Positions 19,509 to 31,307 of a stretch of DNA of 64,000 nt are shown here, piece by piece. The position numbers and the translations under genes were made by a program. The notes under the pieces were generated by a model, which did no database searches, was not told the DNA's origin, and saw nothing but the letters and a program-made list of their open reading frames with translations. Source of the stretch: Marinihelvus fidelis (GTDB lineage Bacteria > Pseudomonadota > Gammaproteobacteria > Xanthomonadales > SZUA-36); the NCBI RefSeq assembly GCF_008725655.1, contig NZ_VYXP01000003.1, forward strand, positions 372,001 to 436,000, in the 5' to 3' direction. The number at the start of each line of letters is the position of its first letter. Within the stretch, counting starts at the first letter, position 1.

Positions 19509-19609
19509 GGCAGGTTCCCTTTTTCTGGTCCCGGCCCGCGCCGGGTGTTGTCTCCCCAGTGTAGCAACCCGGTGATGCTAGAATCGCCGCTTTTGCAGGG
19601 ATCGCCACC

Positions 19610-20871
<1,262 letters not shown>

Positions 20872-20875
<4 letters not shown>

Positions 20876-21423
20876 CGCCGGGTGGCGGGCAGCTCCCGCC
20901 ACTGCCCCGGCCGCAGGCCATCCAGCGCCCAGTCGCCGACCCGGGCGCGCACCAGACGCAGCGTGGGAAAACCCACCGCCGCCGTCATTCGCCGCACCTG
21001 GCGGTTCCGGCCCTCGGTGATCGTCAGTTCGAGCCAGGTCGTGGGGATGTTGGCGCGGTAGCGGATGGGCGGTTCGCGGTCCCAGAGCCCGTCCGGTTCT
21101 TGCATGGAACGCACCCGTGCCGGCCGTGTCGGCCCGTCATTCAGGGTCACGCCGCGCCGCAGGCTGTCCAGCGCCTGCGCGGTGGGCTCACCTTCGACCT
21201 GCGCCCAGTAGGTCTTGGGCCGCTTGTTTTTCGGGTGGGTCACCCGCTGCACCAGCCGGCCGTCGTCGGACAGCACCATCAGGCCCTCGGAGTCGTAGTC
21301 GAGCCGGCCCGCGACCCTCAGGGCGGGGTCATCGAAGAAAGCGGCCAGCGTCGTCTTGTCGCCAGCTTCACGGAACTGCGACATCACGCGAAAGGGTTTG
21401 TTGAACAGGACAACCCGGCTCAC
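20872..21423 (-). CDS. rluE: 23S rRNA pseudouridine synthase, RluE-like
   Basis: 183 residues of the RsuA/RluB/E/F family. It has VLFNKPFRVMSQF at the N-terminus, GRLDYDSEGLMVLSDDGRL with the catalytic Asp near 42, and EGRNRQVRRMTAAVGFPTLRLVRARVGDW. The short form without an S4 domain matches RluE, which modifies U2457 in 23S rRNA. It is slightly shorter than the E. coli protein (217 residues), the difference being at the N-terminus. It is convergent with the serine hydrolase by four bases. Confidence 0.85.
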
Positions 21424-21454
21424 GGCACGCTGCTCCGAAAGAAATCGAAATAGG

Positions 21455-21470
21455 TATCATGTTTATGATA
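21455..21470. promoter_or_regulatory. Inverted repeat TATCAT-GTTT-ATGATA
   Basis: Perfect 6-base arms with a 4-base spacer lie in the 99-base divergent region between rluE and the sialidase-fold gene. The surrounding DNA is AT-rich compared with the window. It fits an operator for an unknown regulator. A T-run follows on the plus strand, but no plus-strand gene ends here, so a terminator role is unlikely. Confidence 0.45.
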
Positions 21471-21522
21471 TTTTTCGTAAGTTTTCGAAACCACACGCAT
21501 ACTACCGAGGCATCCACCAGGC

Positions 21523-23442
21523 ATGATTCTAACCAAGGCGTCAAAGGCATACCCCGCCCTCCTGTCCACCACGCTGCTGCTGGCCGCGTGGGGCCACTCC
21601 ACCCCGGCCGCCGCCGAACCCGGTGACGCCGACGAGCCGGTGGTCTACACCGGCACCGACGTGCCGTCGGCCAGTGGCTACGAGGACGGCTGGCACCACG
21701 GCCGCCTGCCGACCGCGGTGGGGGTGCAGAACTACGAGGTCATGCGCGCCAACCGCTCGCACCCGGAATGGTCCGACGGCCTGGGCTGGACCTACAACCA
21801 CGCGCCCAACCTGGCGTTCTGGAACGGCCGATTCTACTACCACTACCTGGCCACGCCCGTCGGCGAGCACATTCCCCCGGGCGTGACCCTGCTGATGACC
21901 TCGGAAGACGGCCGCAGCTGGACGAAACCGGAGGTACTGTTCCCCATGGGATTCTGGTCCGAGCAGACCGAGGTGCGCGAGGACCAGGTCAAAAACCTGG
22001 TCATGCACCAGCGCATGGGCTTCTACGTGGCCCCCGACGGCCGCCTGCTGACGTCCGGTTTCTACGGCACCAACGACGGCCATGGCATGGGCCGGGTCAT
22101 GCGTGAAATCTACCCGGACGGCGGCTTCGGCCCGATCTACTTCGTCAAGAAGAACAGCACCTGGCCGCATGGTGATTTCATGTTCCCGGACTACACCGAG
22201 GCGGCAGACGCCGGCTTCATCGCCGCCGTCGACGCCTTCCTGGCCGACCCCGTCCGCCGTATCCAGTGGTGGGAGGAGCACTGGCTGGAACCGGACATCG
22301 ATCCTTTCGTCGGCGGCCTGCAGCCGATTGTCAGCGGTGGCGAAACCGATCCGGGCAAGGGCTTCAACTTCTACACCCGCGACGACGGCGCCATCGTCGG
22401 CCTGTTCAAGGACAGCTTCGCCACGCTCAGCACCGACAACGGCGAGCACTGGAGCCCGCTGGTCAAACTGCCGCGCTTTACCTGGGGCGGCGCCAAGGTC
22501 TGGGCCCAGTCGTTGGACAGCGGTGGTTACGCCATGGTCATCAACCCCACCCACAGCGCCGCCCGCCACCCGCTGGCGGTGACCACCAGTGACGACGGCA
22601 TCCACTACCAGGGCATGGCCGGCGTGCACCAGGAGCTGCCGTCCAAACGCTACTGGGGGCTGCACAAGCGGCCCGGCCAGCAATACGTGCGCGGCATCGT
22701 CGAGGGCAATGGCAACCCGCCCGGCGATGACCTGTGGGTGGCCTACTCGGTGACCAAGGAGGACATGTGGATCTCGCGTATCCCCACGCCCATCCGCCAC
22801 CGTGTCGATGGCCCCGTCAACGATGATTTCGATGCCATGGACACCGGCGGCGTGGTGACCGACTGGACGATCTACCACGGCCCCTGGCACCCCGTCGAAG
22901 TGGCTGAAGGGCCGGACGGCGACCGCAAGGCGCTGATGCTGCAGGACCGCGACCCTTACGACTATGCCCTGGCCCAGCGCGTGTTTGCAGCGGCAGACAA
23001 GGTCACCCTCCGCTTCAGCCTGTTCACGCAAGCGGCCGACGGCCCGCTGGAAATGGATGTCACCACCGCACCGGGCGATCGCCTGGTGCAGCTGCGGCTG
23101 CAGGACGGCCAGCTCTCCGCGCATGACGGTGAGACGGGCCTGGCGGCCGTGACCAGGCTTTCAGCGGGCGCGTGGTACGAAATCGAGATCAGGATCGATG
23201 CCAGCGGCGAAACCTACGACCTGGTCATCGACGGCCAAGTCGTGCTCGACCAGGCATCACTGGCCGTCATCGGCGCCGGGCAGCCTGCGCGCATCGACTT
23301 CCGCACCGGCGACTATCGCGCCGAAGATGATGTGCAGAAGCAGAAGAGCGGCAGCGAGGACGTACCCGGCTGGGATGAACCCGGCGCCGACGAGCCGACG
23401 CCGGTGTCGACCTACTACGTGCGCGACTTCAGCGCGTCCTGA
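21523..23442 (+). CDS. Secreted sialidase-fold (BNR-like) protein with C-terminal lectin-like domain
   Basis: 639 residues. The signal peptide ends near HSTPAAAE. Residues about 40-430 show repeated Asp-box-like turns (TSEDGRSWTKP, LSTDNGEHWSPL, TTSDDGIHYQG), as in six-bladed sialidase-type propellers. Residues about 430-600 look like a concanavalin/LamG-type beta-sandwich (MLQDRDPYDYALAQRVF...YEIEIRIDASGETYDLVIDG). It is probably an exported glycan-active enzyme or binding protein. I do not see a recognisable sialidase arginine triad and cannot name a substrate. The end overlaps the convergent MscS gene by 28 bases. Confidence 0.6.
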   Translation: MILTKASKAYPALLSTTLLLAAWGHSTPAAAEPGDADEPVVYTGTDVPSASGYEDGWHHGRLPTAVGVQNYEVMRANRSHPEWSDGLGWTYNHAPNLAFWNGRFYYHYLATPVGEHIPPGVTLLMTSEDGRSWTKPEVLFPMGFWSEQTEVREDQVKNLVMHQRMGFYVAPDGRLLTSGFYGTNDGHGMGRVMREIYPDGGFGPIYFVKKNSTWPHGDFMFPDYTEAADAGFIAAVDAFLADPVRRIQWWEEHWLEPDIDPFVGGLQPIVSGGETDPGKGFNFYTRDDGAIVGLFKDSFATLSTDNGEHWSPLVKLPRFTWGGAKVWAQSLDSGGYAMVINPTHSAARHPLAVTTSDDGIHYQGMAGVHQELPSKRYWGLHKRPGQQYVRGIVEGNGNPPGDDLWVAYSVTKEDMWISRIPTPIRHRVDGPVNDDFDAMDTGGVVTDWTIYHGPWHPVEVAEGPDGDRKALMLQDRDPYDYALAQRVFAAADKVTLRFSLFTQAADGPLEMDVTTAPGDRLVQLRLQDGQLSAHDGETGLAAVTRLSAGAWYEIEIRIDASGETYDLVIDGQVVLDQASLAVIGAGQPARIDFRTGDYRAEDDVQKQKSGSEDVPGWDEPGADEPTPVSTYYVRDFSAS

Positions 23443-24662
23443 CCGGGCTGGCCGGCCAGGCCGGCCAGGTCGAAGCCACTGGGCGACTGGAACAGCCGCA
23501 GGCCGAACGCCGGCACGATGGCGCTGACGTGGTCGAACAGGTCCGATTGCACGCCTTCGTAGGTGGCCCACTGGGTATCGTTGGTGAAGCAGTAAATCTC
23601 GATGGGCAGGCCATCCCTGCCCGGCTGTAACTGCCGCACAATCAGCGTCATGTCGTCGTGAATCGCCGGGTGGTTGCGCAGGTAATTGACGATGTAGGCA
23701 CGCAGCGTGCCGATGTTGGTCAGGCGCCGCAGGTTGACGTCGCTGTCACTGTCCACGCCGATGGCGGCGTTGTACTCGTCCAGCTCGGCCTGCTTGTCGG
23801 CGATGTAGTCCTGCAGCAGCCGGAAGCGCTTGAAGCGCTCAATCTCCGCATCGTCCAGGAAACGGATCGAGTTCATGTCGATGTAAATCGACCGCTTGAT
23901 GCGCCGCCCGCCGGCCTCGGTCATGCCGCGCCAGTTCTTGAACGAATCGCTCATCACCCGGTGCGTGGGGATCACCGTGATGGTCTTGTCCCAGTTCTGC
24001 ACCGTGATGGTGTACAGCGCCACGTCGATGACATCGCCGTCGGCCCCGTACTGCGGCAACTCCAGCCAGTCGCCCACCTGGATGACCTTCTGGCTGGTCA
24101 ACTGGATGCTGGCCGCCAGCGACAGCAGCGTGTCCTTGAACACGATCATCGCCACCGCACCCATGGCGCCAAGGCCACCCAGCAGCACCAGCGGTGAGCG
24201 GTCGATAAGCACGGAAATCACCAGGATGCCGCCGATGATATACAGCACCAGCTGCGCCATCTGCAGGAAGCCCTTGATGGGCCGCTCGCGGCTCTCCGGA
24301 CGCTGCTCATAGATGGCGTTGACGGCGTCCAGCGCGGCCACACCGGCCAGGGACACCGCCAGCGAGGTCCAGGCCGTGGCGACATTGCGCACCACGGTCA
24401 CCACGCCTTCGCTTAAACCGGGCACCAGGTTGACGCCGTAATGCACCACCAGCACCGGCATGATCCAGGCCAGGCGCTGGAAGACCTTGCTTTCAACCAG
24501 GGCGTTATCCCAGGTGGCCTCGGTGCGGCGGGCGATGCGCGCGACCATGCCCAGCAGGATGCGTTTGACGATGATGTCGGCCAGCCAGGCCAGCAGGAGC
24601 AACAGCGCCATGCCGACGACGTGCGGCGCCAGGGGGTGAATGTTTTCTAGGGATGCGAACAT
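23415..24662 (-). CDS. Mechanosensitive ion channel, MscS family (YbdG/MscM-like)
   Basis: 415 residues, the same length as E. coli YbdG. Four or five N-terminal membrane helices precede the MscS pore and beta domain (LVLLGGLGAMGAVAMIVFKDTLLSLAASIQLTSQKVIQVGDWLELPQYGADGDVIDVALYTITVQNWDKT, around 170-240). It gates on membrane tension at the inner membrane. The ATG at 24662 is preferred to an upstream TTG at 24680. A perfect TATAAT on the minus strand (24670-24675) lies only seven bases before this ATG, so transcripts may be near leaderless, or the gene may simply follow the carbonic anhydrase gene 27 bases upstream. Confidence 0.88.
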   Translation of the reverse strand: MFASLENIHPLAPHVVGMALLLLLAWLADIIVKRILLGMVARIARRTEATWDNALVESKVFQRLAWIMPVLVVHYGVNLVPGLSEGVVTVVRNVATAWTSLAVSLAGVAALDAVNAIYEQRPESRERPIKGFLQMAQLVLYIIGGILVISVLIDRSPLVLLGGLGAMGAVAMIVFKDTLLSLAASIQLTSQKVIQVGDWLELPQYGADGDVIDVALYTITVQNWDKTITVIPTHRVMSDSFKNWRGMTEAGGRRIKRSIYIDMNSIRFLDDAEIERFKRFRLLQDYIADKQAELDEYNAAIGVDSDSDVNLRRLTNIGTLRAYIVNYLRNHPAIHDDMTLIVRQLQPGRDGLPIEIYCFTNDTQWATYEGVQSDLFDHVSAIVPAFGLRLFQSPSGFDLAGLAGQPGQDALKSRT

Positions 24663-24689
24663 GGCGCGGATTATAGGCAAGCGCCGCGC

Positions 24690-25220
24690 TCAGGACACCC
24701 CGTCTCGATGTGCCCTGGCCACGACCAGGTACTTGGCCGCCCAGCGGCGGATATTCGCCCGCTCCTCGTCACCCAGCGTACGGCTGACGCGGGCCGGGGA
24801 ACCCACCACGACACTGCCGGGCGGCACCACGGTCCCAGGCGTGACCAGGGCGCGGGCGCCGATGATGGACTGCTCGCCAATCACCGCCCCGTCCATGACC
24901 ACCGCGCCCATGCCCACCAGGCACTCGTTGCCGATGGTGCAGGCATGCAGGATGGCGCAATGCCCGACCGTGACATCGTCGCCAATGACCACACCGTAAT
25001 CATCCGACAGGTGGATCACCGTGCCGTCCTGGATGTTGCTGCGGTCACCGATGCGGACCGAATTGATGTCGGCGCGGATGACGCAACCCGGCCAGATGTT
25101 CGCTTCCTCGCCCAGCACCACGTCGCCCAGCAAGGTGGCACCCGGCGCGACATAGGCACTCGCCGGCACTCGCGGGGACTGGCCCAGGTGCCTGGCCAGG
25201 CGCTCCTCGGTGGTTATCAT
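24690..25220 (-). CDS. Gamma carbonic anhydrase family protein (YrdA-like)
   Basis: 176 residues of left-handed beta-helix hexapeptide repeats (VLGEEANIWPGCVIRADINSVRIGDRSNIQDGTVIH...VGHCAILHACTIG). His residues sit in the positions that bind zinc in gamma-class carbonic anhydrases. The C-terminal helix (DEERANIRRWAAKYLVVARAH) is typical. Its start overlaps the GFA protein stop by four bases, so the two are translationally coupled. Catalytic activity in YrdA-type proteins is often doubtful. Confidence 0.88.
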   Translation of the reverse strand: MITTEERLARHLGQSPRVPASAYVAPGATLLGDVVLGEEANIWPGCVIRADINSVRIGDRSNIQDGTVIHLSDDYGVVIGDDVTVGHCAILHACTIGNECLVGMGAVVMDGAVIGEQSIIGARALVTPGTVVPPGSVVVGSPARVSRTLGDEERANIRRWAAKYLVVARAHRDGVS

Positions 25221-25627
25221 TCCGGGTATTCCGCGAAGGTGGGCAAGGCCGACTCATCGCAGGACCAGGCCGCGCGTGAGTCACGGAAAATTCTTGCCTG
25301 CGGAAGGAAATCCGGCTCGTCATCGAGTGTGCCGGCGGGCACCATCACGGCGCCCAGCTCCGGCACCGCCTTTGGCAGGCGGCTGCCACACTGGCTGCAG
25401 AAGGTGTTGCTGAAGCGCTCGGCCTCGGGCAGCTTGTAGAAGCCGATCTGCTCTTCACCCGAGAGCCACTCCAGCGTCCCCTTGATAAACAGGTTGCTGG
25501 CATGGCCGGTCCCGGTCGCCTTGCGGCAACGCTTGCAGTGGCAGTGATAGAACTTGCGGACGTCGCCGTGGGCCTGGTAGCGCACCGCGCCGCACAGGCA
25601 ACTTCCGGACAGGGTGTTCGTTGTCAT
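25217..25627 (-). CDS. GFA family (Mss4-like) zinc protein
   Basis: 136 residues with the GFA zinc-cysteine pattern: SGSCLCGAVRY at the N-terminus, YHCHCKRCRKATGT (near 38) and FSNTFCSQCGSRLP (near 85). Founding members were described as glutathione-dependent formaldehyde-activating enzymes, but many homologues have unknown roles. It is first in a short leftward operon with the carbonic anhydrase-like gene. The upstream intergenic region carries a perfect 16-bp palindrome. Confidence 0.88.
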   Translation of the reverse strand: MTTNTLSGSCLCGAVRYQAHGDVRKFYHCHCKRCRKATGTGHASNLFIKGTLEWLSGEEQIGFYKLPEAERFSNTFCSQCGSRLPKAVPELGAVMVPAGTLDDEPDFLPQARIFRDSRAAWSCDESALPTFAEYPE

Positions 25628-25650
25628 GGTGATTTGTCCTCCGGGGAACA

Positions 25651-25666
25651 GGATAATGCATTATCC
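25651..25666. promoter_or_regulatory. Perfect 16-bp palindrome GGATAATGCATTATCC
   Basis: This self-complementary sequence lies in the 71-base divergent region between the GFA gene and the DUF2214 gene. The AT-rich core stands out from the GC-rich flanks. Its position suits a dimeric repressor or activator acting in both directions, or overlapping -10 elements. The cognate regulator is not in the window as far as I can tell. Confidence 0.5.
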
Positions 25667-25698
25667 ACTGACCAGAACCCTCGCGGGACCCGTAAACG

Positions 25699-26136
25699 AT
25701 GACCGAAATCCTCATTCGCTATGTCCATATCCTGGCCGTTCTGGTGCTGTTCGCCTGCCTGGTCTCGCAACACATGCTGGTGTCCGCGCAGGTGCCCAGG
25801 GCCACGCTGCGCCGGATCGCGATTCTCGATGGTCTTTACGGCCTGTCGGCCATGATCGTGCTGGCGGCCGGCCTGGTGCTGTGGTTCGGGGTGGGCAAAC
25901 CCGCCGCCTACTACAACGGCTTTGGCCTTTTCCACTTGAAGGTGACGCTGTTCGTGGTCATCGGCCTGCTGTCGATCTACCCGACCGTGTTTTTCCGGCG
26001 TGCGATGAAGGCGGCCGCCGAGACGGTGACCGTGCCGAAGGGCGTGATCATGGTGATCCGCCTGGAGTTGCTGCTGGTGGCGCTGATGCCGCTGCTGGCC
26101 ATCTGCGTGGCGCGGGGTGTGGGCGGAGGCGGCTGA
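25699..26136 (+). CDS. DUF2214 family membrane protein
   Basis: 145 residues with four hydrophobic segments (about 5-27, 45-65, 80-100, 118-138). The pattern IRYVHILAVLVLFACLVSQHML...GLYGLSAMIVLAAGLVLWFGVGKPAAYY...FHLKVTLFVVIGLLSIYPT matches DUF2214, a family of four-helix membrane proteins distantly like HemJ. No function is established. It appears monocistronic, divergent from the GFA gene. Confidence 0.8.
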   Translation: MTEILIRYVHILAVLVLFACLVSQHMLVSAQVPRATLRRIAILDGLYGLSAMIVLAAGLVLWFGVGKPAAYYNGFGLFHLKVTLFVVIGLLSIYPTVFFRRAMKAAAETVTVPKGVIMVIRLELLLVALMPLLAICVARGVGGGG

Positions 26137-26158
26137 CGCCGCCCCCGCACCGGGCAGG

Positions 26159-26743
26159 TCACTCGCTATCGGGTGACTCGACCAGGACGCCTGCGGCCAG
26201 GATGACCGTCATCACGACCAGGTCACCGACCTCGGCACGCTCAAGGTTGGCCGGGTCGGCCGCCTCGAAAGTGCCGACGTTGCCCTCGGGGCCACGCAGT
26301 GAATAGGTGCCGGCTTCCAGATCGATATCCTCGACCACGGCGGTAATCACGGTGGTACCAACGGACATACCGCCGGGTGCCTCGCCCTCCTCGGCGCGGC
26401 CCTCCACCGTCATGTCACCGTATCCCGGCTCCAGGCCATCGGGGTTGGGGAACACCTCGATGGAGATTTCTTCGTACATCTGGGCCACCACCACGTCGCC
26501 GACGTGCACCTGGTCCAGGTTCCGGACATCATCACTGGCGACAAAGCTGAAGCTTTCGCCGGCCTCACCCGTCAGCGTGACCTCACGGGTGTCGTGATCA
26601 ATGGCCGCGACCTCGGCCTCCAGCGTCACGGTGCGCGAGCCGCTCATCGACGGCCGGTCCATTTTCTCCGCCGGGTCGCCGGCCAGGACAGTGAGAGGCA
26701 GTGCCAGCGTCAGCGCGGCGGCGGCATTCAGGAATCGGTTCAC
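26159..26743 (-). CDS. Exported protein of unknown function with two OB-like repeats
   Basis: 194 residues. The GTG at 26743 follows GGGGAG with six-base spacing and begins a clear signal peptide (VNRFLNAAAALTLALPLTVLAG). An upstream TTG in frame has no such support. The mature part is acidic and has two similar modules: SRTVTLEAEVAAIDHDTREVTLTGEAGESF and TVITAVVEDIDLEAGTYSLRGPEGNVGTF, each followed by a V-x-VGDxV strand. This resembles DUF5666-type OB domains. I do not recognise a specific function. It lies 78 bases after the EIICB gene on the same strand. Confidence 0.65.
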   Translation of the reverse strand: MNRFLNAAAALTLALPLTVLAGDPAEKMDRPSMSGSRTVTLEAEVAAIDHDTREVTLTGEAGESFSFVASDDVRNLDQVHVGDVVVAQMYEEISIEVFPNPDGLEPGYGDMTVEGRAEEGEAPGGMSVGTTVITAVVEDIDLEAGTYSLRGPEGNVGTFEAADPANLERAEVGDLVVMTVILAAGVLVESPDSE

Positions 26744-26821
26744 TTTGAACTCCCCATGGTTGGTTGAGCCCAAAGTGTAGTCTCTGCACAGCGTGCCGTC
26801 AGCATTCGGACGGCGATCGAT

Positions 26822-28591
26822 TCAATCCGCCCGTGCGTCGATCCATTGCGCCGCGTCTCCTTCGCACAGCACGTGCGCGAGCCCGCCCGGCAAGGTGGCC
26901 AGGCCGCGGAAGCCGGCGGACTGAACGCTGGCGGCATCAGCCCGTGCCGGATCCGCCAGGCGCACCGCCAGGCGGGTGCCCAGTGCCTCGGCCTGGTCCA
27001 CGTTACCGGCGCCGCCCAGGGCGGCGAGCAAGGCCTCGTGATTGAGCTGACCGGAAACCGCTGCAACCGCAGGGGCCGGTAAGCGCGCGGTGGTGGCGGT
27101 CTGCCCGGGGCCGGCACTCGCCGCACAGCGCAGGTTATCCGCGATCTCGTCCGCGCGCAGGCCCATGATCACCTGCAGGGTGTCGGCCGTCGGCCGCAAC
27201 ACGCCGGCGGCGCCCAGCCGTTTCAGGCCGGCTTCGTTGACGGCGCCCTGGTCCGCCACGCGCAGCCGCAGCCGCGTGGTGCAGGCATCGATATCGGCCA
27301 GGTTGCCGGCGCCACCCAATGCCGCCAGGATCGCGGCGGTCTCCTCATTTGTATCCAGTGGCGCGGCGGCCTCATCACCGGCGACGGCGTCGGTGACCGG
27401 CCCGCGCCCGGGCGTCGGGATGTTGAAGCGCAGGATCGCCCAGCGAAAGGTGACGTAGTACATGGCAAACCAGACGGCACCGATCACCGGGACCATCCAC
27501 GGTCGGGTCGCCAGGCCGAAGTTCAGGACATAGTCGAACAGGCCGGCCGAGAAACCGAAGCCATGGCGGACACCGAGCAGGTCCATCAGCGTCATGCTGA
27601 TGCCCGTCAGCACCGCGTGCACGGCGTACAGCACCGGCGCGACGAACATGAAGGTGAACTCGATGGGCTCGGTGATCCCGGTCAGGAAAGAGGTCAGGCC
27701 CATGGACAGCAGCAGGCCGCCGACGGCCTTGCGGCGCGCCGGCTCGGCGCAGTGGTACATGGCCAGGCAGGCTGCCGGCAGGCCAAACATCATGACCGGG
27801 AAGAAACCGGCCATGAAGGCCCCGGCGGACGGGTCGCCGGCGAAGAAGCGGCGCAGGTCACCGGTCACACCTTCGAAATCACCGACGATGAACCAGGCGA
27901 TGTTGTTCAGGATGTGATGCAGGCCGGTGATGATCAGCAGGCGATTGAGCAGACCAAAGATGAACAGCCCCACCCCGCCCGCGCCGACCACGGCCTCGCT
28001 GAGCGCGTTCATGCCCGTTTCCACCGCCGGCCAGCCGAAGCCGAACAGCAAGGCCAGCCCCAGGCCGGCGACACCGGAAACGATCGGTACGAAACGGCGC
28101 CCGGCAAAGAACGCCAGGTAATCCGGCAGGCGGATTTCGGCATAGCGGTTGTACAGCCAACCGGCGACGATGCCGCAGATCAGGCCCACCGGCACGCTCA
28201 TCTTGCCAATCGCGCCATCAAGAAAATCAGCCTTCAGCAGCGCCTCGTACTCTGACGCGTTGAGCGCCGTGGCGGCGGCGAAGGCCTCCGGCGGCACCGG
28301 GATCAGGGTGCGCGCGCCTTCGGTGGTGACGAAATAGGCCACGGCCGCCGCCAGGCCGGCCGCACCGTTATTGCCACGCGCCAGTCCGACGGCCACGCCG
28401 ATGGCAAACAGCAGGCCCAGGTGCGAGAACACGGCATCGCCAGCGGCGGCCATGAATGGCAGGTTCAGCAGGTCGTCCTGGCCCAGGCGCAGCAGCAGGC
28501 CGGCCACTGGCAGCACCGCGATCGGCAGCATCAGCGAGCGGCCGAGTTTCTGGGCGGCGGGGAACAGCGTTCCGGTAACGAATGATTTCAT
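26822..28591 (-). CDS. nagE: PTS N-acetylglucosamine transporter EIICB with second degenerate EIIB
   Basis: 589 residues. Residues 1-380 are the membrane EIIC domain of the glucose/GlcNAc family (LMLPIAVLPVAGLLLRLGQ; FMFVAPVLYAVHAVLTG). Residues about 410-485 form EIIB with the phospho-cysteine in DIDACTTRLRL (Cys437). A second EIIB-like module (about 513-589) aligns well, but its cysteine position is Leu537 (EALGTRLAVRL), so it cannot be phosphorylated. The ATG at 28591 is chosen because EIIC starts MKSFVTGTLFPAAQKLGRS. It lies 13 bases after the EIIA-HPr-EI gene. It imports and phosphorylates GlcNAc to GlcNAc-6-P, feeding NagA. Confidence 0.9.
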   Translation of the reverse strand: MKSFVTGTLFPAAQKLGRSLMLPIAVLPVAGLLLRLGQDDLLNLPFMAAAGDAVFSHLGLLFAIGVAVGLARGNNGAAGLAAAVAYFVTTEGARTLIPVPPEAFAAATALNASEYEALLKADFLDGAIGKMSVPVGLICGIVAGWLYNRYAEIRLPDYLAFFAGRRFVPIVSGVAGLGLALLFGFGWPAVETGMNALSEAVVGAGGVGLFIFGLLNRLLIITGLHHILNNIAWFIVGDFEGVTGDLRRFFAGDPSAGAFMAGFFPVMMFGLPAACLAMYHCAEPARRKAVGGLLLSMGLTSFLTGITEPIEFTFMFVAPVLYAVHAVLTGISMTLMDLLGVRHGFGFSAGLFDYVLNFGLATRPWMVPVIGAVWFAMYYVTFRWAILRFNIPTPGRGPVTDAVAGDEAAAPLDTNEETAAILAALGGAGNLADIDACTTRLRLRVADQGAVNEAGLKRLGAAGVLRPTADTLQVIMGLRADEIADNLRCAASAGPGQTATTARLPAPAVAAVSGQLNHEALLAALGGAGNVDQAEALGTRLAVRLADPARADAASVQSAGFRGLATLPGGLAHVLCEGDAAQWIDARAD

Positions 28592-28604
28592 GTCAATTCC
28601 TTGT

Positions 28605-31166
<2,562 letters not shown>

Positions 31167-31214
31167 GCTAACTCCATTCCCGGGAAAGGGGTTTCCCGGC
31201 AAGGACATGGGCCA

Positions 31215-31240
31215 ATAAAAAGGCCCGGTGAACCGGGCCC
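31215..31240 (-). terminator. Intrinsic terminator after the GlcNAc-locus TonB receptor
   Basis: Read on the minus strand, an 8-bp stem (GGCCCGGT/ACCGGGCC, 31222-31239) is followed by TTTTTATT. This is a standard rho-independent terminator for the receptor gene. It separates receptor transcription from the PTS genes downstream. Confidence 0.85.
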
Positions 31241-31259
31241 GACATACGCTTGTCGTGAC

Positions 31260-31284
31260 CCCCGCCGCCTTGCCGGCGGCGGGG
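31260..31284. repeat. GC-rich stem-loop
   Basis: A 10-bp perfect stem (CCCCGCCGCC/GGCGGCGGGG) with a 5-base loop lies between the receptor stop and the intrinsic terminator. It may stabilise the receptor mRNA 3' end or act as a pause hairpin. Confidence 0.6.
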
Positions 31285-31307
31285 ACTCACGGACCAGGGG
31301 GACCCGC

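Noticed and set aside
21541-23124. 527-residue minus-strand frame opposite the sialidase-fold gene
   Set aside because: No ribosome site or motif; the plus-strand protein has a signal peptide and repeated Asp-box-like turns.
24670-24675. TATAAT promoter giving a leaderless MscS transcript
   Set aside because: The hexamer is perfect, but I see no good -35 element at the right distance and the gene can be read from the upstream operon.
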